Shown here: positions 23,198 through 33,084 of the stretch, piece by piece
Position numbering within the stretch: position 1 is the stretch's first letter
Layout: each line of letters starts with the position of its first letter
From: G963422445 sp963422445
GTDB taxonomy: Bacteria; Pseudomonadota; Alphaproteobacteria; Thalassobaculales; Thalassobaculaceae
Direction of reading: 5' to 3'
DNA length: 64,000 nt
NCBI GenBank assembly: GCA_963422445.2
Contig: OY729512.2
Coordinates: 1,240,001 to 1,304,000 of the forward strand
Position numbers and translations under genes: made by a program
The notes under the pieces: model-generated
Told to the model about the DNA's origin: nothing
The model's input: only the letters and a program-made list of their open reading frames with translations
Databases searched by the model: none

Positions 23198-26100
23198 TCA
23201 GTGTCCCAAACGCTCGCGAACACCATCCTGATTGTCCCACCATTGCGCATACTGGTCGTAGCTGACTGCGATTTGCTCAAGCATGTTCGCGGTGAAGGGG
23301 TGTTCAAAAGCCACCTCTCGGGACCAGTTTCGATACTGTTCTGAGAGCTTGCGTTCCTGGGCTCCGCCCTCGCCTCGCCAAGTCGCCCCGTGAGCGCTGT
23401 AGATATCGAAGAGCATGCCGATCGCGATTTTCTGCGATCCGATATCGTCTATGGCCTCGCGCACGGGCTCGCACGGCCAAATGCCGTCATCGCCGGGCGG
23501 GCAATGGGAAAGCAGTCGACCAATCATTTCATCGCCGATTTCTGCGCGGCCATGTTCGCGGGTGAGCGTGCGCACTTGCTCCAGCCAATCCCTTAGCCTC
23601 TTGAGATCAATGCTGCCATCGGCCTGGGTTCCGGGAATTCGGCTGGCACTGGTGAGGAGTGCACAAGCAGCGCGCGCCACAGCGTCTCGGCTGTCAGAAT
23701 TAGGCAGCCGCAGTTGGGCCGGGTCTTCTCCGCCGTCGTTGCGCTTAAAGGCGAGTGAGAGCGCCTGCATGAACAGTGCGGGCGTCTCCGAGAGTTGCGC
23801 CTCCAGATTTCGAATTCCGTGCTCGGTACGGTCAAGCGCCCCGATAAACAGGTACTCGAGTCGGGCAAGGTCGTCAGGAGACGTATCGCCCCGTTGTTCG
23901 AGCGTATCGAGTGCTTCCGAAACAGAGCGGCCATCAAGTCTGTAGTCGCTCGAAGGTTCCGCGCCATTGGTCGCAACTTCCGTCAACAGACGTATCAGCC
24001 GGGGAGAATCGACGATTTGCCAATTCATGCGGGCGGCGTGGAATGCGGCGCGCGGCCGCTCCACTTTGAGCAGTTTGTCAATGAACGTGGCTATCTCAGG
24101 AGCATCATGGTGCCTCCAGAGGGGATTCACTTCCTTCCAATATCGCCGCTTCAGGCCATTGGGCAGCCGGTCAACGTGTTGCCAGGTGCCGCCGTTGAAA
24201 GGCGCGCAGCGCAGGAGGCGAATACGCGCATTCTTATCAGAGCCAAGGCGCGCGAGAAGTCCTTCGAGAACGGCGTCGCGGTCTGGCATATCGAGCCTGG
24301 CCAGAAAACCGGCGATGCACTGCTCGTACTTGTCCCGTAGCTCGTCTGACTGCTCGGCCACAATGTCCTTGAGAAAATCCGACGCCTGCCAAACCCCGGT
24401 GCAGATTTCGGTCATGTGCCACCCCACCACGCGAGAAGCGTCGCCGGATCGGCACAGCTCCTTGATTCCGTCCAGCCCTGATTGCCCCCACACCTCCTGC
24501 AAGGCGTCACGTCGCTGGCGAGCGATGCGCTCCTCTCTCTTCCGGTAATCGAACTCTTCGTCTTCAAGCTCGTTGGCCGATTCATCCACCCACTCGCTGA
24601 GAAAAAGCCACTGATGACGCATTACGGCGTCCCGGGATTCGAGCAGCGCATAGGCATTTCCGGCGCGTTTCCTCTCGACGTCGTCAATACCGCGGCGCCG
24701 GCTGCGCCGGGTTAGGGCGCAGCGCCGTATCCGCTCGCGCAACGCCGCCTTCTTGCTGTCGGTAGGACCAGTGTCATTCCAGGCGCCAACAAGCTCCCAC
24801 ACTCGCTTGCAGTGGTCAGGACCCAGCGCCTTGATGCGGCCGACCAGATCGCCGAGCGAGTGCTCGTCGTGCGTCGACCAGCCAAGCGCAAGCTCTATCG
24901 CTTTACGTTTACCCTGCCGCATCTCGCCGCGAGTAGTGACCTCTCCCGCGTCATAGGCATCGGTGCGCCAGCGCGGTCTATTGCTGCAAGTCCCGACGGT
25001 CGAACCCGGAACGAACTGATCGACGCAAATTTGCCAGCCGATGTCCGGGAACTTCCTGGTGAGCCATTCAAGCGCCTGGTTGCGCTGATCCAATGAAGCA
25101 GCCGTCTGAGGCATCCAGAACCGAAAGATCGATTTGAGCGTGTCCATGGGCTTGTTGGCCCAGTTGTCATCGATCTGCCACGCGCACAGTCTTGCGAGAA
25201 TAGACGTGACGCGAACCAGCCGCTCCGGCTTCCAAGCCAGCAATTCGAGCGCCCACAGCATGCCTGAGCGCGGGCAATCGCCGAGAATCCCGGTATCCGC
25301 AGGCGCGAACAGGGCGGCAATCTTCGGATCCTCGCTGTCGAGATCCGCTTCGACGATGCGGAGAAATGTATCCGGAGCGGCCTCGGCGTATTGTGGTAGA
25401 TCGTTCTTCTGAGATAGCCACGTCAACGTTGCTGAAGGGGTCAGCAGGGGGCGGACGACGCCACCAACAGCGGCCTCAAGATCGATCCCGAGGCGCTCAC
25501 CGACAAGGGCATTACCGTGCACGGCCAGAAGCACGAGCGTATCGCAAAGACCTTGGCGCAGGGCAGATGAGTGATCCCGGCTCTTTCCGTAGAGGTTGGC
25601 CGCCCACCGCTGGTCCTCCGGGAGCTCCAACGCGGGGTCTTGTTCAGACAGAACGATTTCAGCGACGAACAGGAAGTTCTCCAAGTCCTTCTTGGTGAGG
25701 GCTCGGTGCGTGGCATCAAGCGCATCAATCTTGGAGACGACCCCACGGAAATTGTCGATCGACCAGATCGGCGGTTCGTCCGTTGTCTGGAGCTGAGCGA
25801 TCGTTTTCTCCGCGTCTTCGTAGGGTTTGTCGGTCAGGCAGCGCAGTATTTCCTTGTCCGCGTCGGCGCTGGAATCCCACGCGCCAACGAATATGAGCGG
25901 GATCAGGGCCTGCGCGACATTGTTGTGATTGGCCCAAGGCGGGATCTTGACGGCCTCAACCTGGGCGAGGCGACGCCGGAGGATAGTTGGCGAGCGTGCA
26001 GATTCCCGTGCGAGCCGGTCTTTCCGGGGGTCTTTGAACCCGATACCGCGTAGGGCCTCGCGGAACGGCTCATGGCCGAGCAGGTCGAGCGCGATGTTCG

Positions 26101-27283
26101 CGTCGTTTCTCACCGTATTGCGTCCGCGCACGATGATGGTGTGAGTTTTCCTCTGCAGTCCAGCGAGGGCCCGCTCGACCTCAGGCGAGGCGACAATCGC
26201 AATGAAGTTCGATGATACCCTGGCGATGGTCCTGAAGGCCTCAAGGGAACGAATGACGACGGCACGCTCGCAGGCACCCGGGCACGTCTCTTCCAACCGT
26301 TCCAGCGCGCAGCTCAGGAAGGCCAGCGCCTCCAGGGTCGAGTCGGCGGTGACGACGAAGGGACTGGCTGGAGGTGCCTTCAGCCATGTCTCGAGCTGTT
26401 CCCGGGATCGTTCGGCAGCAGGAGTGAATAGCGCTTTCGGCAGCTCGGGCTCGGTGGCGCCCGCCCACTCAAGCCATATCCGATCCAGCGTTGTGACCTC
26501 CTGACCTGCGCCTCCCTGGAATTCCCGCATTCGGGTCTGCGCCGGGATCGACTGTTCCAGCCATTGTTCCAGGTCGCTGGCGTCGAAGGCGCGCACATCC
26601 TTCCATTCATCCCGCGCTTTCTTGTCCTTGGCCCACTTGTCTTTGCCGGTCCAGTTTCTCGGCGTTACGAACACGAACGTCGTGGATTTCCGTTCCGTCG
26701 AGGGAACATTGGCGGTACGGGCTCGATAGTCCTTCTCCGCCTTGGATTTGGGTATCTTGTCGCATCCGAACTCCCAGCCGGATTTCCCGCGCGGTATCCA
26801 CGGAGTCGTCGATCCAGACATGATCTGCCCGTCCCAGCCCTTCCGCTGGGAATTGTCGAAGGCCGGGAAATCGACCGCAGTCAGATTGCTGCCAGTCGTG
26901 TGCACCAGCGTGCGCAGCAGCGCCGGAAGCTGTGCACGCGCATCTATGGTATCCGCCCATGCGGCGACTTGACGGGCAGTAATCCCGAGAAATGCAGGCG
27001 TGTACGCGCGGACGACGATATCGTCCTCGCGATCGCGCGCCTCGAATTCGTCGTACCGCGCCTGCATTTCAAGAAGCGCTGAGGCGTCGGCGTGAAACGC
27101 CTTCTCGAACCGCACGGCCATGCCGGGGGAAAGCGCGGCTCTGCCGTTCAGCAGATTGGATAAGGCAGGTCTGCCAACCTGAAGCATCCGGGCGGCCTTC
27201 GTCACCGAGAGTTCGGCGGGAAGAATCGATTGCTTGATGTGGGTTCCCGGATGAATCGGGGGCTTTCTCCGTAGCGATGTCAT
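23198..27283 (-). CDS. HigA-like HTH fused to putative nuclease and large helical region
   Basis: A 1361-residue protein from ATG 27283 (MTSLRRKPPIHPGTHIK). Residues about 8-80 are a HigA-type XRE domain (ELSVTKAARMLQVGRPALSN, LLNGRAALSPGMAVRFEKAF). Residues about 130-250 hold a conserved block: GWDG (149-152), WEFG (170-173), KDYRART, TTFVFVTPRNW (201-211), and DVRAFDASDLEQWLEQS. Its spacing recalls PD-(D/E)XK-type nucleases of defence proteins, but the catalytic triad is not certain. The remaining 1100 residues look alpha-helical (ARSPTILRRRLAQVEAVKIP) with a degenerate P-loop-like FVVTADSTLEALAFL near 320 and no good Walker motifs. It lies downstream of the DUF499 gene with its own promoter. 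Role unknown; an abortive-infection or restriction effector is inference. Confidence 0.8.
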   Translation of the reverse strand: MTSLRRKPPIHPGTHIKQSILPAELSVTKAARMLQVGRPALSNLLNGRAALSPGMAVRFEKAFHADASALLEMQARYDEFEARDREDDIVVRAYTPAFLGITARQVAAWADTIDARAQLPALLRTLVHTTGSNLTAVDFPAFDNSQRKGWDGQIMSGSTTPWIPRGKSGWEFGCDKIPKSKAEKDYRARTANVPSTERKSTTFVFVTPRNWTGKDKWAKDKKARDEWKDVRAFDASDLEQWLEQSIPAQTRMREFQGGAGQEVTTLDRIWLEWAGATEPELPKALFTPAAERSREQLETWLKAPPASPFVVTADSTLEALAFLSCALERLEETCPGACERAVVIRSLEAFRTIARVSSNFIAIVASPEVERALAGLQRKTHTIIVRGRNTVRNDANIALDLLGHEPFREALRGIGFKDPRKDRLARESARSPTILRRRLAQVEAVKIPPWANHNNVAQALIPLIFVGAWDSSADADKEILRCLTDKPYEDAEKTIAQLQTTDEPPIWSIDNFRGVVSKIDALDATHRALTKKDLENFLFVAEIVLSEQDPALELPEDQRWAANLYGKSRDHSSALRQGLCDTLVLLAVHGNALVGERLGIDLEAAVGGVVRPLLTPSATLTWLSQKNDLPQYAEAAPDTFLRIVEADLDSEDPKIAALFAPADTGILGDCPRSGMLWALELLAWKPERLVRVTSILARLCAWQIDDNWANKPMDTLKSIFRFWMPQTAASLDQRNQALEWLTRKFPDIGWQICVDQFVPGSTVGTCSNRPRWRTDAYDAGEVTTRGEMRQGKRKAIELALGWSTHDEHSLGDLVGRIKALGPDHCKRVWELVGAWNDTGPTDSKKAALRERIRRCALTRRSRRRGIDDVERKRAGNAYALLESRDAVMRHQWLFLSEWVDESANELEDEEFDYRKREERIARQRRDALQEVWGQSGLDGIKELCRSGDASRVVGWHMTEICTGVWQASDFLKDIVAEQSDELRDKYEQCIAGFLARLDMPDRDAVLEGLLARLGSDKNARIRLLRCAPFNGGTWQHVDRLPNGLKRRYWKEVNPLWRHHDAPEIATFIDKLLKVERPRAAFHAARMNWQIVDSPRLIRLLTEVATNGAEPSSDYRLDGRSVSEALDTLEQRGDTSPDDLARLEYLFIGALDRTEHGIRNLEAQLSETPALFMQALSLAFKRNDGGEDPAQLRLPNSDSRDAVARAACALLTSASRIPGTQADGSIDLKRLRDWLEQVRTLTREHGRAEIGDEMIGRLLSHCPPGDDGIWPCEPVREAIDDIGSQKIAIGMLFDIYSAHGATWRGEGGAQERKLSEQYRNWSREVAFEHPFTANMLEQIAVSYDQYAQWWDNQDGVRERLGH

Positions 27284-27368
27284 GGCGCATCCAATCCCGT
27301 CTTCAGCGCAATCAGGCACTCAGGTTGAAATGGTGACCGCTCTCCTGATGCACCTGTGCACACGCAGG

Positions 27369-27397
27369 ACTATAGTGTGTCGCGCGACAGGATACAA
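27369..27397 (-). promoter_or_regulatory. Promoter with palindromic operator before the HigA-fusion gene
   Basis: Reading the minus strand, TTGTAT (27397-27392) and TATAGT (27374-27369) are 17 bp apart, about 85 bases before the ATG at 27283. The spacer contains a perfect 12-bp palindrome tgtcgcgcgaca (27378-27389). A palindrome inside the promoter of a gene encoding a HigA-type HTH suggests autorepression; this is inference. The rest of the interval 27284-27531 shows nothing else. Confidence 0.55.
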
Positions 27398-27531
27398 GCG
27401 GATCATCTGCGCGAAGGCAGCCCTGCCTGTGGCCCCTCACGCAAGGCGGTGCCACGGAGTGCCGGCTGACAGCTACGGCAGTCGGCCAAGTCGCCTTCAT
27501 CATTCCGCGCGCGGAGGCAGGATCGGCCGGC

Positions 27532-30500
27532 TCAGGCTTCCTCGAACCCGTGGATGGCGAATCGCAGCGTGCGGCAGTTCTCGTCGACGACCCGTTGCAC
27601 GTCCCCGGAGACGCCCTCCGCCATCTCGGCCTCGATCTCGACCGTGACCCGGACCTTCCCGCCGGGCATCGTCGTCAGGTGTTGCAGGACCTCTTCGGCA
27701 ACCTTGCCCATGTCGCGTCCGGCGCGATCCGGATCGATCTCGACCGTGCCGAAGAAGCGCCGCGGAAGGAGCGAAGGACGCAGCTCAGGATCATACTCCG
27801 GCGGGTCCGACTCCCGAACTCCGCCAGACCCCGCATGCGGATCGGGCTCCGGGCGTTTCGTCTCCAGCCGCTCGGCCTCGATCTGCGCGCGTGCGGCGTC
27901 CGGTTTGACCAGAACGCTTGCCGCGTCGACATATACCGTGGCGGCCGGCGCACCGAACGTCAGCCCCTCGTAGCGTCCGCTCTCCGACACGCTGGTTGCG
28001 TATGCAAAGTACTCCCCGCCCGCGATCCCGTCCTGGACTGCCTCGACGAAAACCGCCCGATCCCGCAATCGCGGCAGATAACAATAGGATGCGAGCGCAT
28101 CCCATACCGTCTTCGCCGAGACGTGATCCCGGTCGTTCCAGAACCAGCGGTCGAGCTCCATCCGGAGCAGCGCCGGCGACCAGCGGACGATGACATGCTC
28201 GGCGGCGCGCACGTGCCGGGACGCCCGGAGCAGGATCGACTCCCCGGCGCCCGCCGCCCGGGAGATATCCCAACCGAGCTCGCCGACATCGCCGTTCGCG
28301 ACCGGCTGCGACGGCGCCAGGAGCCAGCGCCACGCTTCGTCGAACCGGATGCGGACATTGCGCTCGCTCGCCGTCTCGCCGTCGGACGCCTCGCGCCGCT
28401 GGTGCGCGTCGAGATTGAGCGCCTCCTGGTCGCGGACCACCGACTGCCAGGCGAGGAAGCGCCTTGTTTCCTGCTGCAGGCCGTCCATCGCCTCGCGGTC
28501 CGCGTCGAGAAACACGAGTGCGTTGCGGTGCTGGCGCGGCGCCGTCCCACGGTTGGCGAGGATGTCGCCTGCGGCCTGCAGTGCGGCACTCTCCGGGTCG
28601 TTGCTCCGATGGGGCGTGTCCGGCCGCAACACGACGAGTCGGCATTCCTGCTCGTCGGGCACGTCACCTGGCGACGCCGGACAGGCATGCATGCCCCGGA
28701 ATTCGCCCCGCTCGCGGCGGGCGGTCTCGCGCACCCGCCGCTCGATCTCACCCTCGACCTCGTCGTCCGCAAATTGCTGCGCGCGCTCCTCGACGGTTCG
28801 CCGCAGGTTCGGCCGCGTGTCGTACCAGTAGCGCCGGTCCTTGCGGTAGAGATAGGTCAGCCGTTCGGAAAGCTGCGACAGGGCATCGTTGAACACCGAG
28901 ACGGCCTCGCCCGGCTGCACCGCGCCAAGACGCACGTGCACGTCCTCGACGCCGCGCACCTGCTGCTGGACCACATGCGGTGCGCTGTCGAGGAAGATCG
29001 AGCGCGCCACGCGCCGCGCCGCCAGCGGCTGACCGAAACGCGGGTTTTCGGAATCGATCCGCAATGGCCCGGAGTTGCGCCCGTCCACATCGCTCTCCAG
29101 CACCGAAGTCCAGCCCTCCGGCAGATAACGCGTCAGCTCCTCGCGCACCGCCACTGCGTCGAGGCCGAGCGCGCCCGGCAGGATCAGCAGGCTCGCGTCG
29201 TTGCGCGCCCACAGATCGTGGATCACCGCCGCCATCAGGCGCAGCACACCACGCGTGCGCTGGAAACGCTCGAGGGTTGCCCAGTCCGCGTAAAGCCGGT
29301 CGAACATCTCCGGATGGATCGGATAGCAGGCCTGCATCCGCGCGAGATAGCGCGCTTCGCCACATTCTCTAGGGAAGGAATCGCCCTCGTCGCGATAGAG
29401 CCGGCTGAATGCACGGCACACATCGTCGCGCGCCGGCTCGTCGTCGATCGGCAGGAAGAGCCGCCGGCGCACCACCTCGAAGCCCTCCTCGGAGCCGACC
29501 GGCTTCCATATGGCCTCCATGCGACCGAAGGTATGTTCGATCCGCGCGAGGGTCTCCTTCCCCGCCTCGCCGCCGATCTCGATGTCGGACTCCGGGATCG
29601 TCGCCACCAGCGCCGTGTTCCTGCTCGCGCGCACCGCCTCGGTGAGTTCCTGGATGAAAGTCTGCACGGCGTCGAAGCTGCCCGCCGGCAGGCCCTCGAC
29701 ACCGTAGATCTTGCGCGCATAGGCGACGATCTCGTCGATCAGGATGAGGCACGGCCCGCAGGCGTCGAACAATTCGCGCAGCGCCTCGGAGCCGGGCGGC
29801 ACGCCCTTGCGGTCGGCGGCCCGCACATGGTCGTAGAGCTTCCGGTTGCCGGCCTGCTCCGCAAGCTGCGCGCCGATCTCGCCCCACAGCGTGCGGATCG
29901 CGATGCCCTGAAGATTGGGAGGCCTGCGCTCCCGGGCCGGATTGAGCGCAGTCCCCACGATCACGGCGATGCGCGCCCCGGGTGGGCGCCCGATACCCGT
30001 TTCGCGAAGCAGTTCCGCTACCTGCGGCACGCGATCGAGCGGCGCGCGGCCCCGGCACAGGTGCCAGAGCGCAAGCAGCGAGTGGGTTTTGCCGCCGCCG
30101 AACGCCGTCTTGAGCTGGATGACCGGCTCGCCGCCATTGCCGCCCAGGCGCTTCAGTGCCTGCACCAGCAGCCCGCGCATGCCCTCGGTCAGATAGGTGC
30201 GGGCGAAAAACTCGACCGGATCCTGGTATTCGACATCCGCCGTGCCGCGCGCGACCTGCGACAGGTCGGCGGCAAACTCCGCCTGCCGGTAGCGCCCGGC
30301 CGCGACATCGGGGTGTGGGCGCGCAATCTCGCGCCACGGTCTCAGCCCCTGTCGGGGAACGACGGCGAGAACCCCCTCGCTGCGTGCCCGGTGCGGCGCC
30401 GCGTCGTCTGCGTCCTCCGCGCCCCGCGCCGCGGTCGACGGACCCTCGGTACCGTAGCGCACCGTGCGCGCGAGCGCGCGCAGGCGCTCGGTCGCTTCCG

Positions 30501-30897
30501 AGTCCATCTGCTCGACCAGCCGCGTCATCGTGTCGAGCGCTCGCCAGGCGTCGTCGTCGGCCATGTCCAGCAGACCCTTGTGCGCCCACTTGTTGCGCGT
30601 CGCGACGAGCTCCTTGATCCAGTTCCGGTGCTCGCGGTCGAGCTTGCGCCGGAACAGTTCGTTCCACTGCACGTCCATCAGGATCAGGCTGCGGGCCGCA
30701 TCGAGATGCGCGACCAACTCGTCATCCTCGCCCGCCGGCGGCAGCCCGCGCTTCTGCTGGTCGTAGAGCACGCCGAGGACTCCCCGGTCCCACCACTCGT
30801 CGCCGAACCGCGCCCGCAGCTCGCCGCCGACATAGGGCGCCAGGACGCCGGTCAGGATCTCGAGGCCTTCGGTCACGCGCTGATGATTCGAGGTCAC
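27532..30897 (-). CDS. Swt1-HEPN / DUF499 P-loop ATPase
   Basis: 1121 residues from GTG 30897 (agggg about 9 bases upstream). Residues 1-140 are a Swt1-type HEPN domain: GVLAPYVGGELRARFGDEWW, then RNKWAH (101-106), the R-x4-H signature of HEPN RNases. The DUF499 ATPase follows, with Walker A FGGGKTHS (266-273) and Walker B CLILIDEIVAY (383-393), plus GTALNP and PESDIEIGGEAGKETLARIE. The C-terminus holds VSAKTVWDALASYCYLPRL and a final strand region. It starts 14 bases after the methylase stop. DUF499 ATPases typically neighbour DUF1156 methylases and SNF2-type helicases in defence islands. No damage is visible. Confidence 0.88.
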   Translation of the reverse strand: MTSNHQRVTEGLEILTGVLAPYVGGELRARFGDEWWDRGVLGVLYDQQKRGLPPAGEDDELVAHLDAARSLILMDVQWNELFRRKLDREHRNWIKELVATRNKWAHKGLLDMADDDAWRALDTMTRLVEQMDSEATERLRALARTVRYGTEGPSTAARGAEDADDAAPHRARSEGVLAVVPRQGLRPWREIARPHPDVAAGRYRQAEFAADLSQVARGTADVEYQDPVEFFARTYLTEGMRGLLVQALKRLGGNGGEPVIQLKTAFGGGKTHSLLALWHLCRGRAPLDRVPQVAELLRETGIGRPPGARIAVIVGTALNPARERRPPNLQGIAIRTLWGEIGAQLAEQAGNRKLYDHVRAADRKGVPPGSEALRELFDACGPCLILIDEIVAYARKIYGVEGLPAGSFDAVQTFIQELTEAVRASRNTALVATIPESDIEIGGEAGKETLARIEHTFGRMEAIWKPVGSEEGFEVVRRRLFLPIDDEPARDDVCRAFSRLYRDEGDSFPRECGEARYLARMQACYPIHPEMFDRLYADWATLERFQRTRGVLRLMAAVIHDLWARNDASLLILPGALGLDAVAVREELTRYLPEGWTSVLESDVDGRNSGPLRIDSENPRFGQPLAARRVARSIFLDSAPHVVQQQVRGVEDVHVRLGAVQPGEAVSVFNDALSQLSERLTYLYRKDRRYWYDTRPNLRRTVEERAQQFADDEVEGEIERRVRETARRERGEFRGMHACPASPGDVPDEQECRLVVLRPDTPHRSNDPESAALQAAGDILANRGTAPRQHRNALVFLDADREAMDGLQQETRRFLAWQSVVRDQEALNLDAHQRREASDGETASERNVRIRFDEAWRWLLAPSQPVANGDVGELGWDISRAAGAGESILLRASRHVRAAEHVIVRWSPALLRMELDRWFWNDRDHVSAKTVWDALASYCYLPRLRDRAVFVEAVQDGIAGGEYFAYATSVSESGRYEGLTFGAPAATVYVDAASVLVKPDAARAQIEAERLETKRPEPDPHAGSGGVRESDPPEYDPELRPSLLPRRFFGTVEIDPDRAGRDMGKVAEEVLQHLTTMPGGKVRVTVEIEAEMAEGVSGDVQRVVDENCRTLRFAIHGFEEA

Positions 30898-30911
30898 GCT
30901 ATCGCCCCCTG

Positions 30912-31860
30912 CTACAGTGCAAGCTCGCCCTGGGTCCCGGCGCCCGCCGCGAGACGGGCCATCGCGTCGCGGATATCCGGCCACGAGGTGACGAGAATGT
31001 TGCAGGCGAGCGCCTCGTCGGTCCAGCCCTTGCGCTCTGACACGGTATAGAGGCGGTAGGCGAGCGCCCGTGCGTTCTCCGCGCGCTCCGGCCCCATGGC
31101 GCCGGCGAGGCGCGCCGCTTCCTCGACCCCGCCGCCGGTCTTCGGGTCCATCGCCCGCACCAGATACTGGACGCACACCCAGTTGGCAATGCGCTTGTCC
31201 GTCGCCGGATCCCAGTCCGGTTCCAGTTCGTCCCGGCGCCGGAGGCGGACCTTGCCGCCTCCGCCGACGAGCACGCCGGCCTTCTCCAGGCCCGCAAACG
31301 ACGTGTTCTTGGCGGTGAACAGCACCTCCGCCTCGCCGTAGGCGCGCTCGGCTGCGCCGTGCTGCTCGAACCAGGCGACGCAGAATCGGGTATCGGCGTC
31401 CATGTCGCCCTCGGCCTCGGCCAGGGTCTCGTCGAGCACCCGATTGATCTCGACGAGCGCCTGGCGCACCGGCATCGCCGCGCCGTCGGCCTCCAGCACC
31501 CGGGCGTAGCGCGAGAACACCGCCATGCCCGGGCCGATCGCCGCCTGGGCGAGATCGACAGGAGCAATGTTCTCTGCCTGCAAACGCCGAATCGCACTGG
31601 GCAGTTCGCGCTTCAGGGCGGTGGTAAAGTCGCGCCGGGTCGCCATCGGCGCATCGTCCGGGCGCGGGCGGCAGGCGAGTACGATGGACGAGGCAAGGGC
31701 GGACACCCGCTTTTTCAGATTACCTGCCAGTTCGGTTTGAATGGGCCAGGTTCCATCGACTGTGAAGCCTGCGTCGATAACGCCGGTCAGCATGGTTTCC
31801 CAACCGGTGGAGACCGTCGATCCATTGCCTTCGCCATCGCGCTTCGTCTCCGCCTGCTTA
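30912..31860 (-). pseudogene. DUF1156 DNA methylase, 3' part (after IS630)
   Basis: Continues the methylase after the IS630 insertion: KQAETKRDGEGNGSTVSTGW, then MLTGVIDAGFTVDGTWPIQ, SSIVLACRPRPDDAP, NIAPVDLAQAAIGPGMAVFS and a C-terminal helical region ending TQGELAL at TAG 30912. Its first codon joins in frame to the 5' part at 33085 once the IS and one TTA copy are removed (FYAY-KQAE). On its own it lacks the catalytic motifs. Confidence 0.88.
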
Positions 31861-33081
31861 TACCAAGCGCGCTCCAAATTGACTCACCATCCCAATATGT
31901 TGGGGTGACGGTCCGGACGACCTTCATAGACTGTGGTGATCGACTCACCAGCGCCGGAGGATGACGATGAGTGCGGCAACGCCGATAACCTGGACGGCAC
32001 ACACAGCGGACGAGCTCCACGCGCTTTCGAGGCACTGCGGGGACGCGAAGCAAGCGTCGCGCGCGCGTGCGCTCGCCATGATCATGGAGGGTGCGTCTCG
32101 CACGGAGGCGGCTCGGGCGCAGGGCATGGAGCTTCAAATCCTGCGCGACTGGGTGTTGCGCTACAACACGGAGGGCTTCGACGGCCTCGCGGATCTCCCG
32201 CGCGGCGGGAGCGAGGGCCGGTTGACGGACGCGCAGATCGCCGAGATCGGCGCCTGGATCGAGGCGGGTCCCGAGCTTGAGCGGGACGGTGTGACGCGCT
32301 GGCGCGTTCAGGACATCTTACGGAAAATCGAGGAGGCCTTCGGGGTCATCTATACGGAGAGCGGTGCCCGTATGATGCTCCGAAGGGCCGGGTTTCGCTT
32401 TGTCTCGGGGCGGCCGGTCCACCCCAAAGCCGACGCGGAGCGGCAGAGGTCGTTCGTGGCGGAGTTCGAGGCACAGTTGACGTCGGCGCTCAGCTCTGAG
32501 GCGCTGGCGGGTCCGATAGAAATCTGGTTCCAGGACGAAGCGCGCATCGGCCAGAAGGGGATGACGACACGGGTCTGGGCGAATGGGAAGCAGCGTCCGC
32601 GCATCCTGCGCGACCATCGCTATGGCTACGTCTATCTGTTCGGCGCCACCTGCGCAGAGCGCGGCGTCGGCATCGCCCACGTGGCGGACAGGGCGAACAC
32701 GGCGTCGATGAACGAGCATCTGGCGGCGATCGGCGCGGCCGTGGCGCCGGGTGCGCACGGCGTGATTGTGCTGGACGGGGCGGGCTGGCATCGCTCGGGC
32801 GACCTTCTCGTTCCCCCCAACCTGACGCTCGTGCATCTGCCGCCCTACAGTCCGGAACTCAATCCGATGGAGCAGATCATTCTGTTCCTGAAATCGAACC
32901 GCTTCGCCAACCGCGTGTTCAAGGATGTCTCCGCCCTGAGGGACGCCTGCTGGACGGGGTGGCAATGGCTGACCGACCAGCCCGACGTCATCACCAATAC
33001 AACCCGGCGCAGCTGGGCCGTAGCCCCATCGTGCTGATCCCGATGCCTCACTGTATCGGTTCATATGACTTGCGTTTGGTA
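31861..33081 (+). mobile_element. IS630-family element, copy 2
   Basis: 1221 bp with the same ends as copy 1 and inverted relative to it, flanked by TTA (31858-31860, 33082-33084). It splits the DUF1156 methylase gene. Each copy keeps its own matching flank repeat, so no inversion between the two has occurred since insertion. Confidence 0.92.
31961..33037 (+). CDS. IS630-family transposase, copy 2
   Basis: A 358-residue DDE transposase, almost identical to the copy at 19650-20726: same start (MTMSAATPITWTAH), same catalytic blocks (FQDEARIG, VLDGAGWHRS, PELNPMEQ), and one noticed difference (DILRK). Full length. Its insertion in the methylase is in the opposite transcriptional orientation to the defence genes. 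Confidence 0.93.
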   Translation: MTMSAATPITWTAHTADELHALSRHCGDAKQASRARALAMIMEGASRTEAARAQGMELQILRDWVLRYNTEGFDGLADLPRGGSEGRLTDAQIAEIGAWIEAGPELERDGVTRWRVQDILRKIEEAFGVIYTESGARMMLRRAGFRFVSGRPVHPKADAERQRSFVAEFEAQLTSALSSEALAGPIEIWFQDEARIGQKGMTTRVWANGKQRPRILRDHRYGYVYLFGATCAERGVGIAHVADRANTASMNEHLAAIGAAVAPGAHGVIVLDGAGWHRSGDLLVPPNLTLVHLPPYSPELNPMEQIILFLKSNRFANRVFKDVSALRDACWTGWQWLTDQPDVITNTTRRSWAVAPSC

Positions 33082-33084
33082 TTA

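Noticed and set aside
27550..31050. 1166-codon plus-strand frame opposite the DUF499 gene
   Set aside because: Shadow frame in GC-rich DNA; the minus strand carries Walker and HEPN motifs.
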